This document shows positions 1-8,668 of a stretch of 64,000 nucleotides of DNA, piece by piece. The notes under the pieces were generated by a model, which was not told the origin of the DNA, ran no database searches, and saw only the letters and a list, made by a program, of their open reading frames with translations. The DNA comes from Variovorax sp. PAMC26660. Lineage in GTDB: Bacteria > Pseudomonadota > Gammaproteobacteria > Burkholderiales > Burkholderiaceae_C. The position numbers and the translations under genes were made by a program. Where the stretch lies: the NCBI RefSeq assembly GCF_014302995.1, contig NZ_CP060295.1:4021501-4085500 (forward strand), written 5' to 3'. Numbering within the stretch: position 1 is the first letter of the stretch; the number at the start of each line of letters is the position of its first letter.

Positions 1-279
1 GCTGGCGTAGATGGCTTCCTTGATCAGCACGTGATCGAGCACCGACAGGCCCAGCCCGCCCATCGCCTTCGGCAGCGTGATGCCGTAGAAGCCGAGTTCG
101 TTCGAGCGCCGCCAGACGCGCCGCAGTGTCTCGCGGTCGGGGCCGCGCTCGTGGTCGATGCCGTGCTCGGCGACGATGGCAGCCAGTTCGCCGTGAATGA
201 AATCGCGGATGCGCCCGATCAGTTCTGCGGCCTGTGCCGAGCCTTCGAAGTGCGTGCCTGCAGCAAGTGCGTTGTTCAT
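1..279 (-). CDS. Acyl-CoA dehydrogenase, N-terminal fragment (cut by window edge)
   Basis: The 93 visible codons start at an ATG (reverse complement of 277-279) preceded by a good AGGAAGG ribosome site. The helical N-terminal sequence contains 'FYGITLPKAMGGLGLSV', which matches the substrate-pocket N-domain of flavin-dependent acyl-CoA dehydrogenases. The enzyme would oxidise an acyl-CoA to the 2-enoyl-CoA. The FAD-binding and catalytic parts lie outside the window. It begins 16 bases after the stop of the acyl-CoA ligase on the same strand, so the two are probably co-transcribed: activation of an acid to its CoA ester followed by dehydrogenation. The substrate cannot be told from this fragment. 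Confidence 0.8.
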   Translation of the reverse strand, partial: MNNALAAGTHFEGSAQAAELIGRIRDFIHGELAAIVAEHGIDHERGPDRETLRRVWRRSNELGFYGITLPKAMGGLGLSVLDHVLIKEAIYAS

Positions 280-295
280 GCGTGTTCCTTCCTGT

Positions 296-1867
296 TCAAT
301 TGACGCGCCGTGCGCGGTCGGCCCAGTAGGGCGCCTGGATGAGCTTGCGCGCGACCTTGCCGTTCGGGTTCTTGGGCAGCGTGCTCACGAACTCGATCGT
401 TCGCGGACGCTTGTAGCCGCCGAGCCGGCTGGCGCAGAAGGCATCGAGCGCGGCGCTGTCGGGCACCTCGCCGGGCTTGAGCACGATGTGCGCGGCCACG
501 GCCTCGCCCCACTTGTCGTCGGGCACCGCGAACACGCAGGCATCGGCGACGGCCGCGTGCTGGTAGAGCACCGCCTCGACTTCCGACGGATAGACGTTGA
601 AGCCGCCGGTGATCACCATGTCTTTCTTGCGATCGACGATGTAGATGAAGCCGTCGTCGTCGGCGCGCGCGAGGTCGCCCGTGTGATAGCTGCCGTTCTT
701 CAGCACCTCGGCCGTGAGTTCGGGCGCGCGCCAGTAGCCCGCGAAGACGTCGGGGCCGCTGACCACGATCTCGCCGATCTCGCCGACAGCGACGGGCTGT
801 CCTTCGTCGTCGACGATCTCGACGCGCGATTCCAGGAAGGGCCGTCCGCAGGAGGCCAGGCGCTCGGGCATGGCGGCACGTGCGAACAGATGGTCTTCGA
901 CCGAGAGCCCGCACACGCCGGAGGTGGTTTCGCCGGCGCCGTAGCCCTGCGAGAGGATCGGCCCGAAGACATCCATGGCCTGCAGGATACGCGCGGGTGC
1001 CATCGGCGCCGCGCCGTAGCCGAGCCGCTTCAGGTCGGGCAGCGGCAGGTACTGGCCCTTCAACTGCGCGAGCAGCATGTTGATCATGGTCGGCACCATG
1101 AAGGTGTGGGCCACGCGGTCGGCGCGCATCTCGGCGAGAAAGCGCTCGGGCTCGAAGCCGTCGAACAGCCGGATGGTCGCGCCGCTGCACAGCGCCGGCA
1201 CGAGCTGCATGCCCGAGGCATGCGTGATCGGCCCGACCAGGCCCAGCAGTTCGCCGGGCCGCATGCCGTCGGGGCGCATGAGGAACTTGCGCAACTGCGC
1301 CAGGCGGTTGCCGAAGGTCTGCATCGCGGCCTTCAGCACGCCGCTCGACCCCGAGGTGTAGTGCAGCACGGCCAGCTCGTCGGACTGCACGCGCGCGGCG
1401 TCGAAGCTGTTGCTGGCGGCGGCCAGTGCGGCCTCGTAGCTGCGCGCGCTGCCGTCCGGCTGGTCGATCAGCAGCAATCGGGGCGGAGCGGTCTGCATCA
1501 GGGGCAGGAAGGCCTCGGCCCGCGCGGCCGTGGTCACGATCAGTTCGGCTTCGCTGTTGGCGATCATCCCGGCGACCTCGACCGGTGAAAGCCGTGCGTT
1601 GATCGGCGCCTTCACCAGCGCCGCCTTGTAGCAGGCCAGTTCAAGCTCGACCACCTCGATGCAGTTCGGCAGGCACACGCCGACCCGCGCGCCGCGTGCC
1701 AGGCCGTGCGCGAGCAGCGCGTTGGCAAGGCGGTTGGAACGCCTGTCGAGTTCTTCGTAGGTGATCGAGCGCGCCGGGCTCTTGATCGCAACCTGCCGGG
1801 CGAATGCGCGGGATGCGCGCGAGACAAGGGCGCCGACGTTGGCGACCTCGAAGGATGGGGAATTCAA
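296..1867 (-). CDS. AMP-dependent acyl-CoA synthetase/ligase
   Basis: A 523-residue ANL-superfamily enzyme that activates a carboxylic acid with ATP to the acyl-adenylate and then the CoA thioester. The phosphate-binding loop 'YTSGSSGVLKA' is at about residues 170-180. The hinge block 'HTGDLARADDDGFIYIVDR' and 'GGFNVYPSEVE' follow near 395-430. The C-terminal catalytic lysine lies in 'NPNGKVARK' (K504). The length is normal for a medium/long-chain or aromatic acyl-CoA ligase. The substrate is not readable from sequence. It precedes an acyl-CoA dehydrogenase gene and lies downstream of a LysR gene on the same strand, which suggests a small inducible acid-degradation unit. Confidence 0.92.
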   Translation of the reverse strand: MNSPSFEVANVGALVSRASRAFARQVAIKSPARSITYEELDRRSNRLANALLAHGLARGARVGVCLPNCIEVVELELACYKAALVKAPINARLSPVEVAGMIANSEAELIVTTAARAEAFLPLMQTAPPRLLLIDQPDGSARSYEAALAAASNSFDAARVQSDELAVLHYTSGSSGVLKAAMQTFGNRLAQLRKFLMRPDGMRPGELLGLVGPITHASGMQLVPALCSGATIRLFDGFEPERFLAEMRADRVAHTFMVPTMINMLLAQLKGQYLPLPDLKRLGYGAAPMAPARILQAMDVFGPILSQGYGAGETTSGVCGLSVEDHLFARAAMPERLASCGRPFLESRVEIVDDEGQPVAVGEIGEIVVSGPDVFAGYWRAPELTAEVLKNGSYHTGDLARADDDGFIYIVDRKKDMVITGGFNVYPSEVEAVLYQHAAVADACVFAVPDDKWGEAVAAHIVLKPGEVPDSAALDAFCASRLGGYKRPRTIEFVSTLPKNPNGKVARKLIQAPYWADRARRVN

Positions 1868-1962
1868 AAGGCTATCTCCTGTGCGCCACTTCCATGTGCG
1901 AGTGGACTGGCGCGACTATCGCGGCGCAGGGCGCCGGGGAGGAAATACCGTTTGCTGATGCG

Positions 1963-1987
1963 CGGCCATCACTATTTCTGATGGCCG
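1963..1987. promoter_or_regulatory. 9-bp inverted repeat upstream of the acyl-CoA ligase gene
   Basis: CGGCCATCA and TGATGGCCG face each other across a 7-base AT-rich loop (1972-1978). The site lies in the 158-bp gap between the LysR stop and the ligase start, about 95 bases upstream of the ligase ATG. It has no T-run, so it is not a clear intrinsic terminator. It could be an operator for the ligase operon or an mRNA 3' hairpin of the LysR gene. Nothing else is visible in this gap. Confidence 0.4.
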
Positions 1988-2025
1988 GCCGCGATGGCTG
2001 CGGCGCTCGCGTCGGCGGAGCGGTG

Positions 2026-3003
2026 TCAGGGCAGGTCGGCGTCCCAGAGGCCCTGGCCGGCCATGCGGGTGATTTCCTCGCGCAGCACGTCGATCACGGC
2101 CTGCACGACCGGGTCGGCCGGGCGGTTCGCGAGCGTGGCCAGCGTGTAGCTGCGCAGCAGTTGCGGCTGCGTCACGCGCGCGCAGACCCAGCGTTCGTCC
2201 GTCAGGGCCGAGTCGTCGAGTGCGCAGGCCGGCGTGAAGGTGAAGCCGGCACCGGCCTGGTAGAGCGAGCGCAGCACGCGCGCCGAGTCATGCTCGTAGG
2301 CGACGTTCAGCTCGATGTCCAGCTCCGATGCCGCGTGCTCGACCGCCTGCCGGATGCTGAAACGGCGTGACTGCAGCACGAGCGGCAATTGCGCCGCGCG
2401 CGAGAAGGTGATTTCGTCGCGACCGCGGCGATGCCCCGCCTTGGGGGCGGCACGCCGGCGCTTGAGCAATGGCGCGGCGATGCCGTTCACGTCGAAGCCG
2501 CAGAGGAAGATCGATTCGCTTGCCAGTGGCTCGCACACCAGGCCTTCGAGTGCCGGCGTGTCGACCATGATGCCGACGTCAGCCCGGCGGTCGAGCATGG
2601 TCTTCTTCACCATCAGGCTCAGGTCGTCCAGCACGAAGACGCGCACGAAGGGGTGGCGCAGCTTGAGCTGCTTGAGCACCGGGCCCATCAGCAAGGACGA
2701 CAGCAGCGACGGGATCGCGAGGGTGACCGAGCCCTCCAGCCCTTGCGTGGGGCGCTGGAAGCGTTCGCGCAACGCGGCCGCGTCGGACAGCAGCCGCCGT
2801 GCATCGTGGTAGAGCTGCATCCCGGCGGGGGTCGGCGTGACACCCGCATGCGAGCGCTCGAAAAGCTGGGCGCCGAGTTCGTTCTCCAGCTTCTTGATCT
2901 GCGCCGTGAGCGCTGGCTGTGCCACGTACAGCAGGGCGGCCGCCCGCGAGAGGCTGCCGGCTTCGAGCACGGTGATGAAGTAGCGAAGTGTGCGAAGGTC
3001 CAC
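2026..3003 (-). CDS. LysR-family transcriptional regulator
   Basis: A 325-residue LTTR. The N-terminal winged helix-turn-helix ('FITVLEAGSLSRAAALLYVA', 'QPALTAQIKKLENELGAQLF') is followed by a periplasmic-binding-like effector domain. I use the GTG at 3003 as start because the HTH begins at once after it; no strong Shine-Dalgarno is visible. The gene is divergent from a Bug-type receptor gene (start 3240), the usual arrangement in which an LTTR controls its neighbour in response to a small carboxylate. The shared intergenic region carries a T-N11-A box at 3132-3144. The inducer is unknown. Confidence 0.92.
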   Translation of the reverse strand: MDLRTLRYFITVLEAGSLSRAAALLYVAQPALTAQIKKLENELGAQLFERSHAGVTPTPAGMQLYHDARRLLSDAAALRERFQRPTQGLEGSVTLAIPSLLSSLLMGPVLKQLKLRHPFVRVFVLDDLSLMVKKTMLDRRADVGIMVDTPALEGLVCEPLASESIFLCGFDVNGIAAPLLKRRRAAPKAGHRRGRDEITFSRAAQLPLVLQSRRFSIRQAVEHAASELDIELNVAYEHDSARVLRSLYQAGAGFTFTPACALDDSALTDERWVCARVTQPQLLRSYTLATLANRPADPVVQAVIDVLREEITRMAGQGLWDADLP

Positions 3004-3126
3004 GGTGTCGTCGTTGTGGTTGGAGGAAAAGGCTGCTGTCGGGCAGGGCCGTTGCGGCCATTGTCGGCAGGAAAACTGCGGCCCGTGGCGGTCCGGGTGG
3101 CTGTGGGCACGATTGATGCATCCGGC

Positions 3127-3154
3127 TCATATATCTATCAGATAAATCCATTTC
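3127..3154. promoter_or_regulatory. LysR-type T-N11-A box (copy 1 of a shared 28-bp element)
   Basis: The core TATC-TATCA-GATA (3132-3144) is an inverted repeat with the LTTR spacing T-N11-A. It sits about 130 bases from the LysR start and about 95 bases from the Bug-receptor start. The 28-base stretch differs at only two positions from 11104-11131, which lies between another divergent LysR/transporter pair. LTTRs classically bind such boxes in divergent promoters; which regulator binds this one is inference. Confidence 0.65.
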
Positions 3155-3239
3155 CATTTTCAATGCCACAAGCGTCCAATCTTTCGGCCGCGCCGGGCCA
3201 CGGCGCACCGATACAAAGACCTCGGAGAAAATCATCCAC

Positions 3240-4202
3240 ATGAAACGAACACGCTTCGTGCTCGCCGCCGCAATGCTGCTGGCCGCGACTTCTGCCCTGG
3301 CCCAGAACTACCCCAACAAGCCCATCCGGCTGATCGTGCCGTTCCCCGCAGCGGGCGCCACCGACCTCTTCGCCCGCACGCTGGGGCAGAAGATGGGCGA
3401 GAAGCTCGGCACCACGCTCGTCATCGACAACAAGCCCGGCGCCGGCGGCGCCATCGGCTCCGACCAGGCCGCCAAGGCCGCGCCCGATGGCTACACGCTG
3501 CTGCTGGCAACCACCAGCACGCACGCCATCGGCCCCGCCATCAACAAGCTGCCCTACGACACGGTGCGCGACTTCACGCCCATCGCGCATGTGGGCGATG
3601 CGGCCAGCATCATGCTGGTGCCGGTCAATTCGCCCGCCAAGACGGTGCGCGAGTGGATCGACTACGCCAAGAAGAACCCCGGCAAGCTCAACTACGCGTC
3701 GAGCGGCAACGGCACCATCGTGCAGCTCACGGCCGAGCTGTTCAAGGCGCAGGCCGGCGTGTTCGTCACGCACATTCCCTACAAGGGCACGGCGCTGGCC
3801 ATTCCCGACCTGATCAGCGGCAAGGTCGACGTGCTGTTCGACTCGCTGCCCACCGGCATGCCGCATGTGCGCGACGGCCGCCTGCGCGCGCTGGGCGTCA
3901 CCTCGCTCAAGCGCAGCCCGCTGGCGCCCGAGCTGCCGCCCATCGCCGATACGCTGCCCGGCTACGAGTCGAACACCTGGTTCGGTTTCTATGGCCCGAA
4001 GAATTTGCCGGCCGATATCGTTGCGCGCATCAACAAGGCCGCGAATGAAGCGCTGGCCGATCCCGACGTGAAGGAAAAGCTCGCACGCCTGGGCATCGAG
4101 CCCGCGGCGCCGGGCACGCCCGACCAGTTCGCCAAGCTGGTGGCGGTCGACGCCGCCAAGTGGAAAAAGATCGTGGTCGAACGCAAGATCACCAACGAAT
4201 AA
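3240..4202 (+). CDS. Bug-family (tripartite tricarboxylate transporter) periplasmic receptor
   Basis: A 320-residue secreted solute-binding protein. A Sec signal peptide (residues 1-21, ending 'SALA' before QNYPNKPI) precedes the diagnostic TctC/Bug opening 'PIRLIVPFPAAGATDLFAR' and 'VIDNKPGAGGAIGSDQAAKA'. Bug proteins are Venus-flytrap receptors that close on a carboxylate such as a dicarboxylate, an amino acid or nicotinate. No TctA/TctB membrane genes are in the window, as is usual for the large orphan Bug family in Burkholderiales. It is divergent from a LysR gene and 13 bases upstream of a gamma-glutamyltransferase-like gene, so its ligand may be the substrate of that enzyme. Confidence 0.92.
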   Translation: MKRTRFVLAAAMLLAATSALAQNYPNKPIRLIVPFPAAGATDLFARTLGQKMGEKLGTTLVIDNKPGAGGAIGSDQAAKAAPDGYTLLLATTSTHAIGPAINKLPYDTVRDFTPIAHVGDAASIMLVPVNSPAKTVREWIDYAKKNPGKLNYASSGNGTIVQLTAELFKAQAGVFVTHIPYKGTALAIPDLISGKVDVLFDSLPTGMPHVRDGRLRALGVTSLKRSPLAPELPPIADTLPGYESNTWFGFYGPKNLPADIVARINKAANEALADPDVKEKLARLGIEPAAPGTPDQFAKLVAVDAAKWKKIVVERKITNE

Positions 4203-4215
4203 AGAGCACGCCGAC

Positions 4216-5829
4216 ATGAACTTCGATTTCAGCAACCCCTACCTTTCCACCCGCATTCCGATCTTCGCGCGCAATGTGGTGTCGACCTCGCACCCGCTGG
4301 CCTCGCAGGCCGGGCTGCGCATCCTGCAGCAGGGCGGCAATGCGGTCGATGCGGCCATTGCCACGGCAGCGGTGATGACGCTGGTCGAGCCAGTGAGCAA
4401 CGGCCTGGGCAGCGATGCCTTCTGCATCCTGTGGGACGGCAAGGAACTGCACGGCCTGAACGCCTCGGGCCCGGCGCCCAAGGTCTGGACGCCCGAATAC
4501 TTCAAGGCCAAGTACGGCGCCGACGCCGCCACGCCGCCGATGCGCGGCATCGACTCGGTCACCGTGCCGGGCGCGGTGCGCGGCTGGGTCGCCATGAGCG
4601 ATCGCTTCGGCAAGCTGCCGTTCGCCGACCTGATGGCTCCGGCCATCGACATCGCGGAGCGCGGCTATCTCGTGCCGCCGGTGGTGCAGGGCAAGTGGGC
4701 TGCGGCCACGCCGGTGCTGCAGTCGCAGCCGGGCTTTGCGCAGACCTTCCTGCCCTGGGGCCGCGCGCCCGAGGTGGGCGAGCTGTTCCGCTTCGCGGCA
4801 GCCGCCCGTGCGCTCAAGGCCATTGCCCGCACCAAGGGCGAGGCCTACTACAACGGCGAGATCGCCGAGGCGCTCGCCAAGTTCTCCGCCGAACAGGGCG
4901 GTGCGCTCACGGTGGCCGACCTTGCGGCCTACCAGCCCGAGTGGGTCAAGCCGATCTCGCGCGACTACCATGGCCACACGCTGCACGAGATTCCGCCGAA
5001 CGGGCAGGGCATCGCGGCGCTGATCGCGCTGGGCATCCTGGAGAAGTTCGACATTGCCTCGCTGCCGGTCGATTCGGTCCAGTCGCAGCATCTGCAGATC
5101 GAGGCGATGAAGCTGGCCTTCGCCGACGTGTACCGCTACGTGTCGGAACGCAAGACCATGGAAGTGACCACCGAGCAGATGCTCGACGATGCCTACCTCG
5201 CCTCGCGTGCGCGCCTCATCGACGTGAAGAAGGCGCAGGACTTCAAGGCGGGCAACCCGGTCAAGGGCGGCACCATCTACCTCACGGCGGCCGACGAGAG
5301 CGGCATGATGGTGAGCTTCATCCAGAGCAACTACATGGGCTTCGGTTCGGGTTGCGTGGAGCCCGAGTTCGGCATCAGCCTGCAGAACCGCGGCCACGGC
5401 TTCAGCCTCAAGGCCGAGAGCCCGAACGTGGTGGCGCCGGGCAAGCGTCCGTTCCACACCATCATTCCGGCCTTCCTCACGAAGGACGGCCAGCCGGTCA
5501 TGAGTTTCGGCGTGATGGGCGGCAACATGCAGCCGCAAGGCCACATGCAGACGCTGGTGCGCATGCTCGACTACAAGCAGAACCCGCAGGCCGCCTGCGA
5601 TGCACCGCGCTGGCGCTTCAATGCGGGGCTCGAGATCAACGTCGAAGCCGCGATGAACCCGAACACCGTGCAGGGCCTGCGCGACCTGGGCCATCACCTC
5701 GAAGTGATCAACGACTCGTACCAGGACTTCGGCGCCGGCCAGTTCATCTGGCGTGCGGGCGAGCCGTCGGTCGAAGGCTATGTGGCCGCCAGCGACCCGC
5801 GCCGCGACGGCGTGGCGGCAGGGTACTGA
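4216..5829 (+). CDS. Gamma-glutamyltransferase-family Ntn hydrolase
   Basis: A 537-residue self-processing N-terminal nucleophile hydrolase of the gamma-glutamyltranspeptidase/cephalosporin-acylase family. The N-terminal block 'HPLASQAGLRILQQGGNAVD' is typical. The processing site is 'KGGTIYLTAADESGMMVSF', with Thr353 expected to become the nucleophile of a roughly 185-residue small subunit. The C-terminal 'GVMGGNMQPQGHMQ' also fits. There is no signal peptide, unlike secreted Ggt of E. coli, so it should act in the cytoplasm (compare YwrD-like members). It follows the Bug receptor by 13 bases and is probably co-transcribed. The true substrate, a gamma-glutamyl or other amide, is unknown. Confidence 0.9.
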   Translation: MNFDFSNPYLSTRIPIFARNVVSTSHPLASQAGLRILQQGGNAVDAAIATAAVMTLVEPVSNGLGSDAFCILWDGKELHGLNASGPAPKVWTPEYFKAKYGADAATPPMRGIDSVTVPGAVRGWVAMSDRFGKLPFADLMAPAIDIAERGYLVPPVVQGKWAAATPVLQSQPGFAQTFLPWGRAPEVGELFRFAAAARALKAIARTKGEAYYNGEIAEALAKFSAEQGGALTVADLAAYQPEWVKPISRDYHGHTLHEIPPNGQGIAALIALGILEKFDIASLPVDSVQSQHLQIEAMKLAFADVYRYVSERKTMEVTTEQMLDDAYLASRARLIDVKKAQDFKAGNPVKGGTIYLTAADESGMMVSFIQSNYMGFGSGCVEPEFGISLQNRGHGFSLKAESPNVVAPGKRPFHTIIPAFLTKDGQPVMSFGVMGGNMQPQGHMQTLVRMLDYKQNPQAACDAPRWRFNAGLEINVEAAMNPNTVQGLRDLGHHLEVINDSYQDFGAGQFIWRAGEPSVEGYVAASDPRRDGVAAGY

Positions 5830-5862
5830 GCAAGGTCTCGGGGTTGCCGCGATGATCGGGGG

Positions 5863-6825
5863 ATGAACAAGACAGCCGCGTCGCTCGGCATCCCCTCTCA
5901 CGACGGCGCAAGAAAAGGCTATGCGACCGGTCTGATCCTTGCCACGCTGGGCGCGATTGCGTTCAGCGGCAAGGCCATCATCGTCAAGCTCGCCTACCGC
6001 CACGGCGTGGATGCCATCACGCTCATCATGCTGCGCATGCTGTTCGCGTTGCCGCTCTTCGCGGTGATGGCATGGTGGGCGGGGCGCGGCAAGCCCAAGC
6101 TCACGTCACGCGACTGGCTCGGTGTGATCGGGCTCGGCTTCTCCGGCTATTACCTTGCGAGCTTTCTCGACTTTGCCGGGCTGGCCTACATCTCGGCCAG
6201 CTTCGAGCGGCTCATTCTTTATCTCAACCCCACGCTGGTGCTGCTGTTCGGCTGGCTCATGTACCGGCGGCGCGCCACGCGCCCGCAGGTGCTGGGCATG
6301 GTCGTGAGCTATGCCGGCGTGCTGCTGGTGTTCGGCCACGAACTGTGGACCGGCGGTGGCGGCAAAGGTGGTGGGGCGGCAGCCTGGGGCGCGTTCCTCG
6401 TGTTCCTGAGCGCGGTGAGCTATGCGGGCTACCTCGTCTACAGCGGCGAGTTCGTCAAGCGCCTGGGCTCGCTGCGGCTCGTGGGCCTGGCCACCACCGT
6501 GGCCTGCGTGCTGTGCATCCTGCAGTTCGTGCTGACGCGGCCGATGAGCGCGGCTTTCGAGGTCGCGCCCGAGGTCATCTGGTTGTCGGTGCTCAACGCC
6601 ACGCTGTGCACGGCCGTGCCCGTCCTCATGGTGATGATGGCCATCGAGCGCATCGGCCCCGCGGTGGCCGCGCAAACCGGCATGATCGGACCCCTGTCGA
6701 CCATCCTCATGGGGGTGGTGATACTCGGCGAGCCGTTCACACCGTGGATCGCCGCCGGCACCGTGCTCGTCATCGCGGGCATCTTCGTTTTCACACGCAA
6801 GGGGCGCCAAGCCCCTGCACGATAG
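5863..6825 (+). CDS. DMT-superfamily (EamA) transporter
   Basis: A 320-residue integral membrane protein with about ten hydrophobic helices in two EamA repeats (first half 'ATLGAIAFSGKAIIVKLAYR', second half after about residue 170, 'GAFLVFLSAVSYAGYLVYSG'). EamA carriers usually export amino acids or other metabolites; the substrate cannot be told. A glycine-linker run (GGGGKGGG) separates the two halves. It starts 33 bases after the gamma-glutamyltransferase gene with a GGGG-rich ribosome site and is followed by an SDR gene 11 bases on, so it is likely part of the same transcript. Confidence 0.9.
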   Translation: MNKTAASLGIPSHDGARKGYATGLILATLGAIAFSGKAIIVKLAYRHGVDAITLIMLRMLFALPLFAVMAWWAGRGKPKLTSRDWLGVIGLGFSGYYLASFLDFAGLAYISASFERLILYLNPTLVLLFGWLMYRRRATRPQVLGMVVSYAGVLLVFGHELWTGGGGKGGGAAAWGAFLVFLSAVSYAGYLVYSGEFVKRLGSLRLVGLATTVACVLCILQFVLTRPMSAAFEVAPEVIWLSVLNATLCTAVPVLMVMMAIERIGPAVAAQTGMIGPLSTILMGVVILGEPFTPWIAAGTVLVIAGIFVFTRKGRQAPAR

Positions 6826-6836
6826 GAGCAAACAAC

Positions 6837-7637
6837 ATGGATCTGGGTATTGCAGGCAAGACCGCGCTGGTGTGCGGCGCGAGCAAGGGGCTGGGCTACG
6901 GCTGTGCCGAGGCGCTGGTGCGCGAAGGCGTCAACGTGGTGATCGTGGCGCGCGGCACCGAGGCGCTGGACGCGGCTGCGAAGAAGCTGGCCGAGGCCGC
7001 AGGTGGTGCAGGCGCATCGGGCCCGTTCGTCAAGCACGTGGCGGCCGACATCACGACCGAAGCCGGCCGCGCGGCAGTGTTCGCACTGGGGCATGACTTC
7101 GACATCGTCGTCACCAATGCCGGCGGCCCGCCGCCCGGCGACTTCCGCAACTGGGACCGCGACGCGTGGATCAAGGCGGTCGACGCCAACATGCTCACGC
7201 CCATCGAACTGATCAAGGCCACGGTCGACGGCATGGCCAAGCGCGGCTTCGGGCGCATCGTGAACATCACGTCGAGTTCGGTGAAGTCGCCCATCGACAT
7301 CCTGGGTCTGTCGAACGGCGCGCGCAGCGGCCTGACCGGTTTCGTGGCCGGCGTGGCGCGCACGCCCATCGCGGCGCAGGGCGTGACCATCAACAACCTG
7401 CTGCCAGGCTCTTTCGACACCGACCGCCTCAAGGGCACAATGGCTGGTGCGGCCCAGAAGTCGGGCCAGGACTTCGACACCGTGTGGGAAGCCCGCAAGA
7501 AGAACATTCCGGCCAGGCGCTTCGGCACGCCGGCCGAGTTCGGCGCCATCTGTGCTTTTCTCTGCAGCATGCAGGCCGGCTACATGACCGGCCAGAACGT
7601 GCTGGCCGACGGCGGCGCCTACCCCGGCACCTACTGA
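6837..7637 (+). CDS. SDR-family protein lacking the canonical Tyr/Lys pair
   Basis: A 266-residue Rossmann-fold protein started by an ATG after AGGAGCAAACAAC. The nucleotide-binding loop is 'CGASKGLGYG' (residues 13-22) and 'VTNAGG' replaces the usual NNAG. When 'NITSSSVKSPIDILGLSNGA' is aligned with ordinary ketoacyl reductases, the active-site Tyr position is Ser159 and the Lys position is Arg163. A BKR-like SDR subgroup without the catalytic tetrad is known, so the gene need not be broken. The C-terminal 'MTGQNVLADGGAYPGTY' is normal. A classical NADPH-dependent ketoreductase activity should not be assumed. Confidence 0.88.
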   Translation: MDLGIAGKTALVCGASKGLGYGCAEALVREGVNVVIVARGTEALDAAAKKLAEAAGGAGASGPFVKHVAADITTEAGRAAVFALGHDFDIVVTNAGGPPPGDFRNWDRDAWIKAVDANMLTPIELIKATVDGMAKRGFGRIVNITSSSVKSPIDILGLSNGARSGLTGFVAGVARTPIAAQGVTINNLLPGSFDTDRLKGTMAGAAQKSGQDFDTVWEARKKNIPARRFGTPAEFGAICAFLCSMQAGYMTGQNVLADGGAYPGTY

Positions 7638-7656
7638 CCCATCCGCACAGGCGCGC

Positions 7657-8553
7657 ATGAGCGGGGAGGCCTTCCGGCAGATCACCCTGGTGTCGGTCAC
7701 CGGCCTGCCCGACGCGCGCGGCGCGGCGATGGCCCTGCAACTGAGCCAGTCGCAGATGCCCGGCACCTGCGCCTTGCTGTGCAGCCCGCAAGCGCCCGAC
7801 GACCTGGCGCCGGGCATCGGGCACGTGGCGATCGCGCCGATGAACTACCACGAGTACGGCTGGTTCATGATGTTCGCGCTCTGGCGCGTGGTGCAGACAG
7901 ACTTCGCACTGGTGGTGCAGGACGACGGCTGGGTCGTCAATGCCGCCAACTGGAGCGACGAGTTCCTGGGTTGCGACTACATCGGTGCGCCGATCCACCT
8001 GGCGAAGATCGATTCGCCGCAGGGCACGTTCTGGCGCAACAGCTTTGACTGGGCGCAGGAACTGCACAAGACCGACCACATCGTCACGCCGATCCAGAAC
8101 GGCGGCTTCAGCCTGCGCAGCCGGCGCTTCATGAAAGCACTGGTCAATCATCCGCACATTCGCGTCGAGATTCCGCCGCCCGATGTGGTGGAGGGCGATC
8201 CGCTCAGGATGCATTGGCAGCACAACGCGCTGCTCGAAGACGTGCAACTGAGCGGCGTGCTGCGTCCGACCCTCGAAGCCGTCGGCATGCGCTTTGCTCC
8301 GCTGGAGCTGGCGCGCAGCTTTGCCATCGAGCATGCGGGGCCGCAACTGCACCACGGCTACGACGCGATGCAGCTGTTCGGCCACCACGCCAAGGTGCGG
8401 CAATTGGTGAGCCTGGCGCCGCTCACGCTGCGTTCGCTGATTCCGTTGTCGCAGCTCGATAGCTGGTACGGCGAGCGCGAGATCCTGCAGATGTTCGAGC
8501 GCAACGGTTATCTCATCGAGTTCGCGCCCGAGCCGCCGCCGCATCAGGCGTGA
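7657..8553 (+). CDS. DUF5672-domain protein, glycosyltransferase-like
   Basis: A 298-residue soluble protein. The block 'FALVVQDDGWVVNAANW', then 'DYIGAPIH' and 'NGGFSLRSRRFMKAL', are the recognisable signatures of the DUF5672 family, which resembles nucleotide-sugar glycosyltransferases with a D-x-D-like acidic pair (here QDDGW). An acidic 'LLEDVQLS' follows. No signal peptide or membrane span is seen. It follows the SDR by 19 bases. The acceptor and the sugar are unknown; there are no polysaccharide genes next to it, so its role here is open. Confidence 0.75.
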   Translation: MSGEAFRQITLVSVTGLPDARGAAMALQLSQSQMPGTCALLCSPQAPDDLAPGIGHVAIAPMNYHEYGWFMMFALWRVVQTDFALVVQDDGWVVNAANWSDEFLGCDYIGAPIHLAKIDSPQGTFWRNSFDWAQELHKTDHIVTPIQNGGFSLRSRRFMKALVNHPHIRVEIPPPDVVEGDPLRMHWQHNALLEDVQLSGVLRPTLEAVGMRFAPLELARSFAIEHAGPQLHHGYDAMQLFGHHAKVRQLVSLAPLTLRSLIPLSQLDSWYGEREILQMFERNGYLIEFAPEPPPHQA

Positions 8554-8668
8554 GTCGAGGCGGCGCCTGCATGGCCGCCGACCTGGCGGGCAATGTCCCG
8601 CACCATCGCGAAAGTGCCAAACGTGGCACGATGCGCCTCTTCTTTTTCTGCGTGTGGAGACAGTAACG

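Noticed and set aside
4189..6003. Open frame of about 600 codons opposite the gamma-glutamyltransferase gene
   Set aside because: It is a shadow; the plus-strand gene has the full Ntn-hydrolase pattern and correct gene spacing.
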